This document shows, piece after piece, positions 20,867 to 33,040 of a stretch of DNA of 64,000 bases. Source of the DNA: Aulostomus chinensis. Its lineage: Eukaryota > Chordata > Actinopteri > Syngnathiformes > Aulostomidae. Both the position numbers and the translations under genes were made by a program. The notes below the pieces were generated by a model that was not told the origin of the DNA, did not search any database, and worked only from the letters and a program-made list of their open reading frames with translations. Each line of letters starts with the position of its first letter. Position 1 is the stretch's first letter. The stretch is from positions 23,255,569-23,319,568 of the forward strand of contig JBBMOA010000015.1 in the NCBI GenBank assembly GCA_037954235.1. The letters are read 5' to 3'.

Positions 20867-21759
20867 ATCTGCTTAGATAAAGGTAAAATAGATAAAGAAT
20901 AAAGGTAACCTGTGATAGTCATGGGATGTACTTGTGGAATACTAACATCATCACAGCCCCTCAAACAACAGACACCTCAAACAATCAGCCTGCACCCACA
21001 CCATGAAATCAATACAAACATATTTTATTTACAGAAGCTTGTTTCATGAGAGCAAAATATTATATTGCCTAGGAGAGAATGTTGTTTCCCAACAACAGCA
21101 TGTTTGATCCCACTTCATGGTTAAATCCCCACATTCTGACAGCAATATGATATTTATTACATTGAAATAAAAGCAGGCAATTTTAGGAGTGGATTTCAAT
21201 CAGCAAAACCCATCCCATAATTCCACCACGAGATCATCTGCACCATCAAACAAGTTCTGACATTATTTCCTCTTCAACGATTTCTATTTTAACAGATAAA
21301 CTACATAATTGTGAAACCCAAAGCAATACTTCTCATTCTTGAACAGTGTCATCCTCACAGTTTGAACTCTTCTGCTCCAGGATGTGTTACCTGCAACCAC
21401 TGTTAGACCACAACGTAACAGAACCTGGGATATTTGGTTCAAATGTCTGTCACCATTCTGTAGTTGATTCACTACTGAGATGCAGCAAGTGAATTGTGAT
21501 ATCTCTTGTGTGTTTAATTTATTTTTCCATTCAAACACTATTGGCTGACTTCCAAATAAATGTTTTACTTATACAGACAAATTAGAAACAGATTTCCTCT
21601 ATTTTTTATACTTTGACCAAGTGCAACAGAAACCTGCTTTCATCTTCAAAAAAATGTTCATACATGATGTCAACTTACTCTTACTAATTGCAATACATTA
21701 CTTGTTTCAACAGTTGTATAATACATCTGCAATGCTATAATACTCCCGTTTCCAATTGG
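20867..21759. other. No recognisable feature
   Basis: AT-rich; the minus frame at 21538-21284 shows no domain. Confidence 0.4.
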
Positions 21760-22500
21760 TGAAGCCTTGGCCTAAAAGAGAGGTCATCAGGCGGTCCCCG
21801 AACCTCTCTGGGTGTTTCGACCATTAACCGCAACACCCTCTGGTTGGCGGGTCAGCAGTGACTGGCCAGGTCACTGCTCTCTCCTCCAGCTCACCAGCTT
21901 GTGTCCTCTCTCTTGTGCCAGAGCCAACAGGAGACTTGCTCAGATGTTTCTCCTGGCTTCCCGGCTGCTTTCTTAAAGTGGCCTCTCAGTCCAACCTTTG
22001 TCATTAGATTTCACATATATTGAGCTGTGAATCCTTGACATCCAACTTCCACCATCATCAGCCATGTTGTCCACCCCTTATCGTGGCATTCTTGGACAAG
22101 TTGCTGATATTTGTCTTTTTTCTGTCTCTGCAGCCTCCTTATAGCCCTCCTCCCATAGCACTGTCAACTCCATCAGGATGACCTTCTTCCCTCTGCAGAC
22201 TGCATGATGATATCAGGTCTTGGAGTGGTGGACTGTACCGCTTTTGGGAAGTCAAGTTTCCGCCCAAGGTCAAACTCCCATTTTCCCATCTCTGGGCTGA
22301 CTGCGGGAGATTCTGTCTGGCTTGGCTGTGGATGACAGGTCTTTGGCCCTCTTTCATAAAGTTGATGGTGCCCAGCAGTGGTCTTGCTTTAGTTGGTTGC
22401 TTCTTCCTCCCCTCTTCCTCCAGGATGCGTGCGAGAACTGCCAACACCTTGTCATGACACCACCTCTATCTTCCCTGGATCAAAGTAGTCTTGCACCCTG
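21760..22500 (-). pseudogene. LINE endonuclease-region relic
   Basis: Read leftwards, it carries the C-terminal part of a fish non-LTR retrotransposon protein. Visible pieces are ARPLLGTINFMKEGQ, LGGNLTSQK, then in changing frames Q-D-L-I-S (PD-I-like position), a V-x-L-T-V-x-W-E-E-like stretch near 22160, and K-Y-Q-Q-L-V-Q-E-C and W-M-V-E-V-G-C further left. This order resembles the restriction-enzyme-like endonuclease at the end of R2/Dong/Rex6-type LINEs. The reading frame is broken. The assignment to an RLE clade is moderate. Confidence 0.5.
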
Positions 22501-22782
22501 ATAGTACAGCGGATTACCAAAAAAATTTTGCACTTTTTGAGAAAAGCATTAAACTTCTACCATAGTTAGATGATACCATGAGATTTATTTTCAGGTGTGG
22601 AGGCAAGTCAGATTTGACCCCTGAGGCCCAGTAGAGGTCAAATTCAAAATGGCCACTGAAAATATTGAAAAATGCTTTACTTCAGAAGCAAACACAGTAA
22701 AAATACAATTCATTTTTGGGTGTCCAGTCAGTTGGTGACACATTTGAGACATGTATAATTCTAAAAAATGCCTTTAGATTAA

Positions 22783-22783
<1 letters not shown>

Positions 22784-22826
<43 letters not shown>
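22784..22826 (+). repeat. (TG)n microsatellite
   Basis: TG repeat with one TATA interruption, lying directly before the next LINE relic. Confidence 0.93.
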
Positions 22827-22827
<1 letters not shown>

Positions 22828-22829
22828 AG

Positions 22830-23530
22830 AGTTTACAATGGTGAATCACTGGGGTCCCCGCTCGGCTTCCCTCTCCTGAAATACATCGCTCGGGTTCTGA
22901 AGAAGTTCCTGGTGAAGGAACCACTCCCCGAGGTGCTAACACCAGCTCTAGCTACCACCTGGATTGAATCGCAATTGCGGTTCATCCGAGAGACTGTGCA
23001 GCCGTCATTAACATCAACGGGAGGCGACCAGTGGAGAGGGAAGGTGAGCCGAAACAAGCTGTCCTACCTTTGGCAAGCGAAACGATCTGCCGCCATTCAG
23101 GATGTTTTGAACAACAGTGAACTCCCTAACCCCCATATTTTAATATTTCATATTTCATACCAAGCAGGCGGGTGGGCTAGGGGTTCCGAACTTTGAATGG
23201 ACTTACATTGCTACAAGACTCAGTCATCTTCTGAACATGTTGAATAGCGATGACCAGCAGGTCAGAGAGCAGGCCAGAGCCTCTCTGTTCTTGGACCTGA
23301 GGAGGAGCAAGGTCCCTCTGGAGCAGGGGGCGGAGCCAAGCTTCCTGGGTTACAAGAACAAACCCAGTGGCAAACTGGACACCTGCGCCCCTGGCTTTGG
23401 GGTGTGGTCTGACCGGCCAGACCTTAATGACCTATGCGGCCGGTCCAACGTGGCCCTGGAGTGGGTGGGGCCGGACTCAGTGGCTGTTAATGTCTCTGAG
23501 GAGATTGTCTATGTATTTATGCGGACATAA
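22830..23530 (+). pseudogene. LINE ORF relic, unknown clade
   Basis: Two open pieces belong together. The first (to about 23165) includes LPEVLTPALATTWIESQLRF and NKLSYLWQAKRSAAI. After a frameshift near 23165-23180 (GCGGGTGGGCTAGGG) the second gives GVPNFEWTYIATRLSHLL and, to a stop at 23530, an aspartate/arginine-rich stretch with PGFGVWSDRPDLNDLCG. This resembles the post-RT region of reverse transcriptase proteins annotated in fish. GC content is higher than in the surroundings. The element is in opposite orientation to the relic at 21760-22500. Confidence 0.5.
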
Positions 23531-24546
23531 ATAAATGATTTAAATGTGTGTATAAGGTTTTTTTAAGGTTTTTTATAAGGTTTTGCTGTTCTTCCTTCTT
23601 CTTCAAGTTTTTTTAAAATGTAAACTTGAGCATATTGTGCAGTTTTGAACGTGTGAGAACAAATCACCAGTTAGTTTTAAAACCATTTTACCATTTAATT
23701 AAAAGAACTATTCAATATTCCAACTGTCAAGGTTGCAGGGGAATATGAACTCTTGCTACCTCCTTGCAGTTCCTCCACCCTTTTGAGGTTGATCTAGCTT
23801 ATTCAGCACACCACTCCATGTGAAAGATGCCTCATCCTTTTCCTTGAATACACAGGTGAGTTTCTTACTGTCAGTGATGCCTCAGTTTCTTCTTGAGAAA
23901 TCTGGCACTCACTTCATTGCCCATAATTTTAGACCTGGATAAATTTGCTTTGACATAAAAGTCATTTTATGCAGAAAATGTACTTTGACAAGCAAAAAAC
24001 AGTTTTTTTGTGTAAAAAAAAAATTTACCCTTTCTCTCATGTGCTTCTCTGCATCACAGCAAGATAGAAATGATTGGTGGTTCCTGAATTTATGGTCACA
24101 TGACAAAACATGTGTACGGTTACCTAGATACAAGGGGTGGGTCAACTTACCCACTGGCTCATTTTACCTCACTGTCCCTAATGTAAGTATGAGGGCAAGA
24201 TGTACAGTAGCCCACCTGGCAGTTAGGGCACAAGGGGACTCTCTGACACAGCACTGGCTCTTACTGCAAGACATTCTTCACAAGTGGCATCAGAGGGACA
24301 CAGGGTCCAAAATTAAATCAAAGTGTAAATCTACCAACTGGTAGGTAAAGGCTGAGCCAAGATAATGAAATAATCTATCAGATTACAAGTAAACAAAACT
24401 ACTGGAGCACTGGATCAGACAAAAGAACTCTCAGGTGTGTTCTAGTTTCATAGCTTTGCTCCCTCACTGATAGACTCTTGCGAACACAACTAACAACTGT
24501 ATTGCAACTAACTGTCCCCCTGCTGCACCAGTTCCATGGTTCCCTG
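23531..24546. other. No recognisable feature
   Basis: Mostly AT-rich; an open stretch at 23985-24344 shows nothing familiar. Confidence 0.4.
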
Positions 24547-24960
24547 TGTCAGGGCCCAGTAGTTCTGTATGTCTGTTTATGAGGTTGGTTTAGTTCTTTG
24601 TCCTGTCTTTCTACTACCTTTTTTATTTTGCAGTGTGTTTTCCCCTGTCTTACTTTCTTCCCTACTGTTGATTGCCTGCACTCCCCTAATGTCATAGACC
24701 TGTGTCTTATTCCAATCTGCCCAGTGCATCTATGAGCTGTGCCTTTCCTTCTGTGCTGGATTGTCTCATCAGATTTCTGTCAGCACTCCAGCATTTGTTT
24801 CTCAGTTTTATTCCTAGTGTTGTTGACCAATTTTGTTTTGAGATTCCAAGTTTTTGACCTGTGATTTGGATTTCTATATTTTTTTTAATATTTGATTGAT
24901 GAAAGTACTTGAGAAATATTCCAACCTGTGTCCCTGACTCTGCATTGTGTCCACTTGGTC
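24547..24960 (+). mobile_element. LTR-like fragment
   Basis: It starts TGTCAGGGCCCAGTAG and has the T/C-rich composition of fish gypsy LTRs (CCTGTCTTTC, CCCTGTCTTAC, CACTCCAGCATTTG), with a GACTCTGCATTGTGTCC stretch near the end like the terminal block of the 5465 element. No clean right terminus is visible. Confidence 0.35.
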
Positions 24961-25310
24961 TGTGCTGGATACCCTTCAGGAACTTTGTGCTGAAACTTTG
25001 TTCCTGTCTTGTGCTGATTAATTAACTTTGAGTCAATTTTTTGTTCAAAGTTAAATGTGAATTCAAATAATTACTGTAGGAATTACTCCTAGTCTTTCCA
25101 TCAATGACTTCTTATTGTCCTGGGATCATTAGCCAAGTACATAATTAGATCATACTGACTCTTGACAGTGTTTATTAACTGTAGTTGTATCTTTGTTTGT
25201 TGTTATTAAATGTTTGTATGATCAGTGTTAATGATTGATTGATGTATCAATTCTGTAAAGCAAGGTGGGGTCCAGTTTACAGCGGGGCCTGAAGATATTT
25301 CCAGTTACAC

Positions 25311-25325
25311 GGGGGGGGGGGGGGG
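25311..25325 (+). repeat. (G)15 tract
   Basis: A simple G run, not inside a recognised SINE. Confidence 0.9.
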
Positions 25326-25515
25326 TTCAGCTGTTTTGGAACCACTGCTTTACCTTCAAACCTGTGATGTCTAGCCACTGTATGTCATCTCGTTACAGTT
25401 TTACTTGACATCTTTATTCTTTGTTTGGTTGCAGGATGTAAAGTTGTGGAAACCTCAGCTACTTACTCAAAATAAAGGTTAAAATTAAATGGGGAAAAAA
25501 GGGGTTACTTGCTCG

Positions 25516-25723
25516 TGTCAGGATCATCTTTCTCTCCCTCTCTGTTGTCGGCCCCCTGGCCACAGTCCTTCCCTGATTTATCCAACCTTTTCAGCCTGCT
25601 CCATTATTCTCCTATCACAGTGGTTTGGTTCAGTTCTGTTTTGTCTTCCCTTCTTGTTACATTTAACTCCCTTCCCATAAAGAAACCTGTGTCTGCATTT
25701 GGGTCCACACAACAAAGATGACA
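25516..25723 (+). mobile_element. Short LTR-like element
   Basis: Termini TGTCAGG and GATGACA, an ATAAA signal near 25679, and the same CTGCATTTGGGTCC block before the end as in the solo LTR at 5465-6138. Flanks GCTCG and GCTTT share only three bases, so the target duplication is doubtful. At 208 bp it would be an internally deleted LTR. Confidence 0.4.
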
Positions 25724-26952
25724 GCTTTTATTCCAGGAACATATTCTTACTGCACATTCTCAGCTGGTAAAGTGGTAATGCTCTTTCATATTTGGAGCAA
25801 AATAAATCAGGAAATAGGCTTTTGTGATCATGATCAAATGTGAGCTATTCCAGTAGGTTCAGTCTGTGGCTTGAACTTGCTTGATACAATAACACAGGGC
25901 CATATATGTGGATGTATGATTACATGTAAACAGATGTACTGTGATATTCAAGTGACATCTGTTAGCTTGAGGTATTTTTAAAGGTAACACCCATGTGAAT
26001 TTCTATGCACAAACTCTTGATTTTATTCCTATATTACACAAGGCTGTGAAATAGAGGAAGGTGAATTTGTGGCAAAGAACATAAAGCATTGAAGCTATGG
26101 TTTTACATCAGAGTCAGAGGAGTTTCATTCCTGGTATAGACTCTTGTACAGTCCTCCAGTCTGTCTTTAATCAATTTCAGGACATTTGTTATTGTATTCA
26201 CTGTGAGTCCTCAGCATTTCCCCCTCAGCTCCATGGAAATTGAATCTCCTCTCTGGTTTGGTGCTAATGCAGGCAGTTCAGTTCCTAATGGACTGAGTGC
26301 ATATTGAATGCTTCGGTTGCTCCTCAGGGTAGGTGCAGCTTAGTGAAGGACTTAGCCCAGCGCCCTGAAAGATGTGAGGGGAAAATAAAGCCCAAATAGA
26401 AAAGCTCAATCTTTGTGCCCCCTAATATTCCTGTTATTTTTCTTTGGGGGAGAATGAAGAGATGGATGGTGCCACTTTATTATCCTCACAGCCTTTCAGA
26501 AACTTTACCACGCCAGTCACTCGCCACTCGCTGACTGGCCAGAACTGGGTCATAAGACTTCACTACACAAGGGCGCGGCAGGATACATTTCAGACAAAAG
26601 CCAACCAATGCACACAGCAGTCCTGGAGTGAAGGTTGGTTTGATGTTCTTGCATCAGGTTGTCAGATAACTATTTCTTAGATGGCTAAAAGGCATACACC
26701 TCATGGCTCCATATGGGATTTTATCTGAGTACCAGTTCACCAAAGAAAACTGTGGATGTACATAACTGAGTTAATATTAAAACCAATAATGGTTCACATG
26801 CCTCATCACAAATCTAGAGAACGCGACTGCTCTCATATCATTGTGTAAGATGAGCAATGGGACTCAGTTCATACTCATGTTGGTCTTTGACAAAAAGAGA
26901 AGTGTTCACTAGGTTGCAAACTGTCTTATTGGTGTTTGGCCATCATTAATTA
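25724..26952. other. No recognisable feature
   Basis: No exon, RNA or repeat boundary identified. Confidence 0.4.
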
Positions 26953-27343
26953 GACACAGTGGTGCAGTGGTCAGCACTGTCGCCTCACAGCAAGAAGGTT
27001 CCAGGTTCAAACCCCAGCTCAAGCACGGGGTCTTTATGTGTGGAGTCTCCATGTTCTCCCTGTGCCTGCGTGGGTTCTCTCTGTGTACTCCAGCTTCCTC
27101 CCACAGTCCAAAGACATGCAATCGGAGACTAGGCTGATTGATACTCTAAACTGACTGTAGGTATGAATGTGAGTGTGAATGGTTGTTCGTGTATATGTGT
27201 TGGCCCCTTGAGCAGCTGGCAACCCACACAGGTTGTACCGCACCTCTTGTCCAAAGGCTGCTGGGATAGGCTCCACACACACACACACACACACACCCTC
27301 GGGACTGGTAACAGGATAAGCGGTAGAAAATGAATGGATGGAT
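26953..27343 (+). repeat. tRNA-headed SINE (full length)
   Basis: The head reads ACAGTGGTGCAGTGGTCAGC and CACAGCAAGAAGGTTCCAGG, with GGTTCAAACCCC as B-box. The tail is GGTAGAAAATGAATGGATGG. A (CA)n run at 27273-27296 lies exactly where other copies carry a C/G run. Confidence 0.85.
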
Positions 27344-27873
27344 TTAGACATGGCTCATGCTGTTCTTGTTTCTCATTTAATTTGTGAAAGGTCCTGCAGT
27401 AAGACTGAAAACTGGCCTCAACCTGTTATGATCAGCCTTTTAACAAGTTTATGTCTTATTTTACACCCAAGTGCACACAGAGCCACAACTAGTCATCGTT
27501 CTCGTTGTGGTTCTGCTAATGTAGGTTTTACTCTGCTAAATCTACATTCTTTTACATTGTCAGTTTATTTTAGATATTAAGTTTTATTGAAATATGTTCA
27601 GCTATTTATATATCAGATTTCACACCATATTTTTTCACTTAGTTTTATGCTTTCCAGTTTGCCTTTACTCATTATATACTTTCCACTCTATTTCTATCCT
27701 ACAACCATTAAGACAATAGTATGTAGGTCTTTGAGGAATCCTCATTGCAATTTCTGACCCTGACCACCTTTGTTTTATAGATAATTGTATCTTTGTTCCT
27801 GCTTTGACTTCTTTTTCTGCGCTTTGACTTTACTGTGTGTATGTTGCTGGGTCTGATATTTTATCTCTGCTTG
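27344..27873. other. No recognisable feature
   Basis: AT-rich sequence between the SINE and the CACTC-ended element. Confidence 0.4.
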
Positions 27874-28222
27874 CACTCTAAAAAGTAAGTCAGAGTATCT
27901 GTTGACACCACTTAATTTAATACATATATGCAATTTAAAAAATGCAATTAATTGATTTAGATAAACTTTCTAAGTTGCTAACTTTATTTTTTTAAGTTGT
28001 GATCAAATAATTATGTTGGTAATTACAAAAGCTTAATTTAGCATGTCATGTACACTCAAATTTCATTGTTGGTAAGCTTAAAACAAAATTCAAGTTGCCA
28101 TTACATAATAAACTTAGCTTTATAACTTAATTTTTCTCAACGTTGACTTTTCCATTTTAAGTACCATCTCCTACCCAAACAGCTGAATAAGACAGACTAT
28201 CATTGAGATAATTAAAATTTAG

Positions 28223-28421
28223 CTTGTTTAACCATGTAACTGCTCGCTAGCACTGTTATCCAAGTGCCACAGCCACATTTTTTTCTAAAGAAAAAAAAAA
28301 TTCATTCACATGTGTATCTGTGCTCTTCCCCCTACCTTGTTTAACCATGTGACTGCTAACTAAGTTACAGCACTGTTACCTGGGTAACACATTTTTTCTT
28401 TAAAAAAAATGTGTTTGTGTG

Positions 28422-28493
<72 letters not shown>

Positions 28494-28520
28494 ACATGTG
28501 CAGCTGTGTTCTTCCCCCAA
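28223..28520 (+). repeat. Tandem duplication, two units
   Basis: Unit 1 (28223-28335) and unit 2 (from 28336) share CTTGTTTAACCATGT, a T-run/A-run block and a TTCACATGTG...CTTCCCCC block in the same order. A TA/GA microsatellite has expanded inside unit 2. Confidence 0.7.
28422..28490 (+). repeat. (TA)n(GA)n composite microsatellite
   Basis: About 15 bases of TA repeat pass directly into about 54 bases of AG repeat. Confidence 0.95.
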
Positions 28521-29113
28521 ATGGTGGTCTGATGTTTCTGTGAGAGGAATCGAAGTGGTGAGTAAATTCTCCATTTTATTTTGTCTACCTGTTTAAAATC
28601 TGGAGGTGGAAATTTTAGTCAAGTAAATGCAAGGATGTAAACTTAAATGACTTTATTCAGATTTACATTTTGTTAAATGTGTCATTGTTTTGAAAGATGG
28701 GTTGTGAGTCTGCCATGTATTCACCAGCACTGGTTTTGTTCATTCAGAACATAAAGCCTGAGATCACATTTATCAAGAAATCACTGACGTGAAGTTCAGC
28801 AAGGTGTCAGGTCAGAAACTCTTTCCTTCACTTGCCAGTAGGGCTGAACGATTTAACGTTTTCTTATCGAAATTGCAGATTGCAATTTGCAGAAACTGCA
28901 ATTTCAGATAACGCGATCATGTGATCGCCAAAGCTGCGGTTTTTTTGCAGTGCTCCTGACTGACCCAGGATCTGTTGTGTCAACTATTTTACACATACAT
29001 GCCGTCTCCTTACCATCCTGCCAAGCTCACCAATCAGAAGCGGCATGCTGCTCGTGGACAGGTCACGCTAACCAATCAGTATAACCTGCTCCACCTGCTC
29101 CTTCATTTCTGAA

Positions 29114-31495
29114 ATGGCTTCAGCTGGACCAGAAGCGGCATTAGGGGATTTAATCCCCAAGAAAAACAGCACATCAGTCATTTGGGAGTATTTTGGGTTT
29201 GAGGCTGCAGACATGCACCAGAAACAGGTACTGTGCAAAACCTACCACGCTAAAGTTGCAACATCCAGCGGAAACACAACCAATTTATACCGGCACTTGA
29301 AAAATCACCACAGGCATTTGCATGATGAGTGCATGACAAAAAAGTCCGGTGAAAAGTCTGGCGAAGATACTACTCAGGCCCATAGTAGCAAACAGACTAC
29401 AATTACAGCATCTTTTGCCAGTGTAACTCCGAATGATAAGAGCAGCAGAAGACACCAGGAAATAACGACTGCCATAACACACTACATTGCGAAGGACATG
29501 GTGTCTGTTAACACCGTCACCAAAGACGGATTTAAAAACCTCCTCCGCACGCTGGACAGAAGATATGTGATTCCCTATCGCACCTACTTCAACCAGGTTA
29601 CCATCCAACAGCTGTACGCGGAGTGTAAAGAAAAAGTGGTAACAGAGCTGAAAAATGTGGAGTATTATGCCACAACTACTGATACGTGGTCAAGCAGAAC
29701 GACCGAGCCATATCTTAGTTTGACTGTACATTTCGTAAATGAAAACTTTGAGTTGAAAAGTCGCTGCCTGCAGACAGCATACTTTCTCACTGACCACACC
29801 GGAGAGAATATTGCCCTGGGATTGCGAGAGTGTCTGTCAAACTGGGGTCTGAAAGAAGAGGACCAGATGTGCATCACAACGGATAATGCAGCAAACGTCA
29901 TCAAAGCTATGGAACTTAATCCATGGACCAGAGTTCAATGTTTTGGACACAGACTGTATCCTGCAACTGGTAAGTGTAAGAGTGTGTGTTTGTTTAATTT
30001 ATCCATTCATACGGGTTTAATATGATGTGTGCGTGTTTTCAGTATAGTCCGTATAGCTTTTCTCAATGTTTTTCTTTGAAGCCCTTACAAATACCTACTT
30101 TGAATAATTAATATTATAATAACAGATTATTTATCATCAATAGTAGATGATGAATACTGTGTACATAACAGTATTCATCATCCACTATTGATTTGATAAT
30201 TTATTTTCTTACTGTTGTCTATAATGACTCTCTTGGTTTTAATTTGTTCTCTTGCTAGAAAATCTGCCTTGCAAAAGTTTACCATTATTATCCTTACATT
30301 TTCAGCCTGTAATTCTCATTTAATGTTTATGTTCTTTTTTTTGTCCAGAAAATGCTGTTAAAGATGATGCAAGAGTTCAACGGGCAACAGGACTTTGCAA
30401 ACAGATGATTGGTGTCTTCTCTCATAGCTGGAAAAAGAAAACGGCACTGAAAAAGGCACAGCAAGAATTAAATGTACCAGAGCACTCACTGATAACAGAA
30501 TGTCCGACGAGATGGGGCTCAAGGCAAAAAATGATCGGGAGGGTGTTGGAGCTGAGCAAGGTGTTGTCTCAGGTCCTGTCTGAAGACATGTCACTTGGAT
30601 AAACAATGCCTTTGCTCCTCTTCAGGAGTTTACAGATGCCCTGTCCGGTGAAGCTTATGTAAGTGTGTCATACCTGAAGCCAGTTCTCCATCTCCTGAGA
30701 ACATCAACCCTGACTAAAAGTGACGAGGACACAGATCTTACCAAGAAAATCAAATCGAGCTCTTGGCTACATTGAAGATAAATACAGCGACCCAGCCACA
30801 CAGGAGCTAGTGGACATTACTTCTTTCCTTGATCCTAGATTCAAGACTGACTACATAAGTGCAGAGAATGTCCCAGACATCAGAGAAAGAGTGAAGATTG
30901 AAATGGAACAGGTGGCACAAAAGGTAACTTGTCCTGTTTCTTTGTGTAGTTTAATAATACAAAATGCCACATCAAATCCAAGTGATATTTACATATTACA
31001 TTTTTTAATGTTTACATAGAATGCCCAATTGCTCTAAATCACATCAGACTGCAAAACTTTGACAGCTCTTATCTCTGTGTTTTGCAGGAAAAGAGGGCTC
31101 GTGTCAGCACCACAGATCCCATGCCCCAGGGTGCAGCAGAGACAGAGCCATCCACCACAGGGAAGGGGAAGCGGACATTGGGCGGCTTCTTAAAGAGCAA
31201 GGCTGTCCCTCCTTCTTCCACTACGCAGTTGGAGGATGCCATGAAAGCTGAACTGGACAACTACCTGGTGACTCCTACTATTGATGGAGAGGAAGATCCA
31301 CTGGCCTGGTGAAGAGTGCACAATGTTAACTTTCCATGGCTGAGCAAAGTGGCTTGTAAATTCCTATGCATACCAGCTACCAGTTCGCCATCAGAGAGAT
31401 TGTTTAGTGCCAGTGGCAATGTTGTCACATGTCAGCGCTCATGTCTAAAACCATCAAAGGTTGACATGCTGGTTTTCTTGACAAAAAATCTGTAA
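29114..31495 (+). pseudogene. hAT transposase, ZBED-like, three exons, broken
   Basis: Exon 1 (29114-29969) starts after CATTTCTGAA and encodes an N-terminal BED finger (residues about 22-70) and the first part of the RNase H-like core. In the finger, C41 is kept, but the second zinc cysteine is tyrosine (Y44), while the later histidines of YRHLKNHHRH remain. The intron 29970-30348 has a GTAAGT donor and TTTGTCCAG acceptor, and the phase joins cleanly to ENAVKDDARVQRATG. Exon 2 (30349-30923) includes the TRWGS motif; exon 3 (31088-31495) ends with the dimerisation region (ATSSPSERLFSASGN, SCLKPSKVDMLVFL). A frameshift or stop lies near 30598, another near 30770 and a one-base loss near 31312, so no full product is made. 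Confidence 0.88.
30136..30192 (+). other. Strong hairpin in the hAT intron
   Basis: The 24-base arms 30136-30159 and 30169-30192 are inverted repeats with one mismatch, around a 9-base loop. It lies in intron 1 of the transposase and may be a tiny foldback insertion or a structural signal of the element. Confidence 0.8.
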
Positions 31496-32370
31496 AGAGT
31501 GACGTAGAGATGTCAGGAAAGCAAGTATTGTTGATTTAGTACTTTTGAGATTTTATTTTTGTTCTGCACTTCACCCTGACTTGTGGTGTCAGCCTTTTGT
31601 TTAAAAAAAAAAAGATATTTGCTATTTTTGCCATATTGTTTTAAAGAATAGATTTGCAATATTTGGTCGCTGCTGAGCCATAAATGAACAACCCACCTAT
31701 TGTAATGTCTGACATTTTTCAGAAGGGAAGAGGTAGGGTCATTTTATTTTAGTAAGTTTTATTTTATTACCATTACTTTTCAGTTTCACTTACTGTAAAA
31801 AGAGTCCAGGTTTCTTAATGTAGGGTTGAATAAAGTACTTTCACTGCTGCTATAGATGTTGATAAGCTAGCTCCCTTGAGCCATAAAAGACTGACCTTGA
31901 CCTATACCTACTTGAGTATAAGGCTGTTGGGCAAGATCATTTGGTAATTGTTGAATTTAGTTTTTTGTTTTTTTTGGAATTGTTTTGTATTTTATTTAAC
32001 TTTTTTTTTTTTTAACTTAACACAATTAAGGATTTTTTTGCACTACTTTAAGTTAACAGCCAAAGAGGGCTCTTTTTAGTTTCAGTTGTAATAACTGCCG
32101 TTGGTCAAGGACTTCATAGAATGTACATGCATGTTTCTTGTCAATAAATACATTTGAAATCAATTCTTAACTTTAGTTTTCATTCTTGCATTAGAGTAAT
32201 GGCATTTAATGTTTTAATGCTATGATGTAATTTTCTGTCATGTTTGTAAATGTTACTGTACATGGTGAATATTGCACTGAAGCTTGATTTAAAGAAAATC
32301 GAAATCGCAATATCTGCCAGAAAAATCGCAATTAGATCTTCTAAGATCGTTCAGCCCTACTTGCCAGTGT

Positions 32371-33040
32371 TGTAGCACGAGTGCAGTCTCATCAGAGATG
32401 GAGTTGTTTGTCCACCTCAGTCACCATTTGAAAAAATACGAGACTGTGGTATGTGTGTTTAAAAAACTATGATTTTAGCACCAATATCCATGGGACATTT
32501 GGCTCCCACAAAAGCAGAAAACACACTCCTCACTCACTGCAAGACTTTGAAGACGATGTGCTGATGACTTGTGCATGTTCTCCAAGTGCTCACTCACTCA
32601 CTCTAATAATTTGGTCCCCATCAATGCTATTGGAAATACTGTCGCTAATTTCTTCACGTTATATTCCACAGATAAATGAGTTCAAAAGAACTGTGGTAAA
32701 CCTGGAGGTGACTTTCATGGCCAAACTTGATCAGTGCACCAAGAAACTAATGGATGTGGTTTCATCGAGAGGAGGAGCTTCAGCAAGGATCAGGCAAATT
32801 AAGGACCTACTTATTAAGGTATGATAAATATTGAGAGTTTGCCTGAATGCGCTATGGGCAGTTCGACATACTGCAGATTAGCCTCATTTGAATACTTTAT
32901 CCTGACACCCACACTACCCTTGTTTCATATCGCACAACACAATTGAAATGTGGAGAGGAGCAGCCATCCGGTGCCTTGTTGTGTACCTCGGAGAGAAAGA
33001 AGAGGATCTGTTCAAAGAGTTTGGGGTCGGTAATATAAGA
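32371..33040 (+). pseudogene. SAMD3-like gene remnant, locus 2
   Basis: Three exon-like pieces follow the hAT. At 32400-32570 there is a C2H2-like finger region, with a frameshift in an A run near 32460, then YDFSTNIHGTFGSHKSRKH. At 32680-32820 there is VNLEVTFMAKLDQCTKKLMD, then SSRGGASARIRQIKDLL ending at a GTATGA donor. At 32940-33035 there is IEMWRGAAIRCLVVYLGEKE, then D-L-F-K-E-F-G. The second and third pieces match 43895-44015 and 44125-44200 at locus 3 in order. Zinc-finger N-terminus plus this middle part agrees with the SAMD3-like proteins of fish. The C-terminal domain seen at locus 1 is not evident here. Confidence 0.55.

Larger units (their letters stand above)
28839..32359 (+). 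mobile_element. Full-length hAT (ZBED-type) transposon
   Basis: Ends are TAGGGCTGAACGAT and its complement ATCGTTCAGCCCTA, a 14-bp perfect inverted repeat. An exact 8-bp direct repeat, CTTGCCAG, lies outside both ends (28831-28838 and 32360-32367). Its second base is T and seventh is A, fitting the nTnnnnAn target of Ac-like hATs. Subterminal regions carry many GCAATT/AATTGC words and CGATC palindromes. It encodes a split transposase (see the next entry). The element sits inside another mobile element, so it inserted later. Confidence 0.93.
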
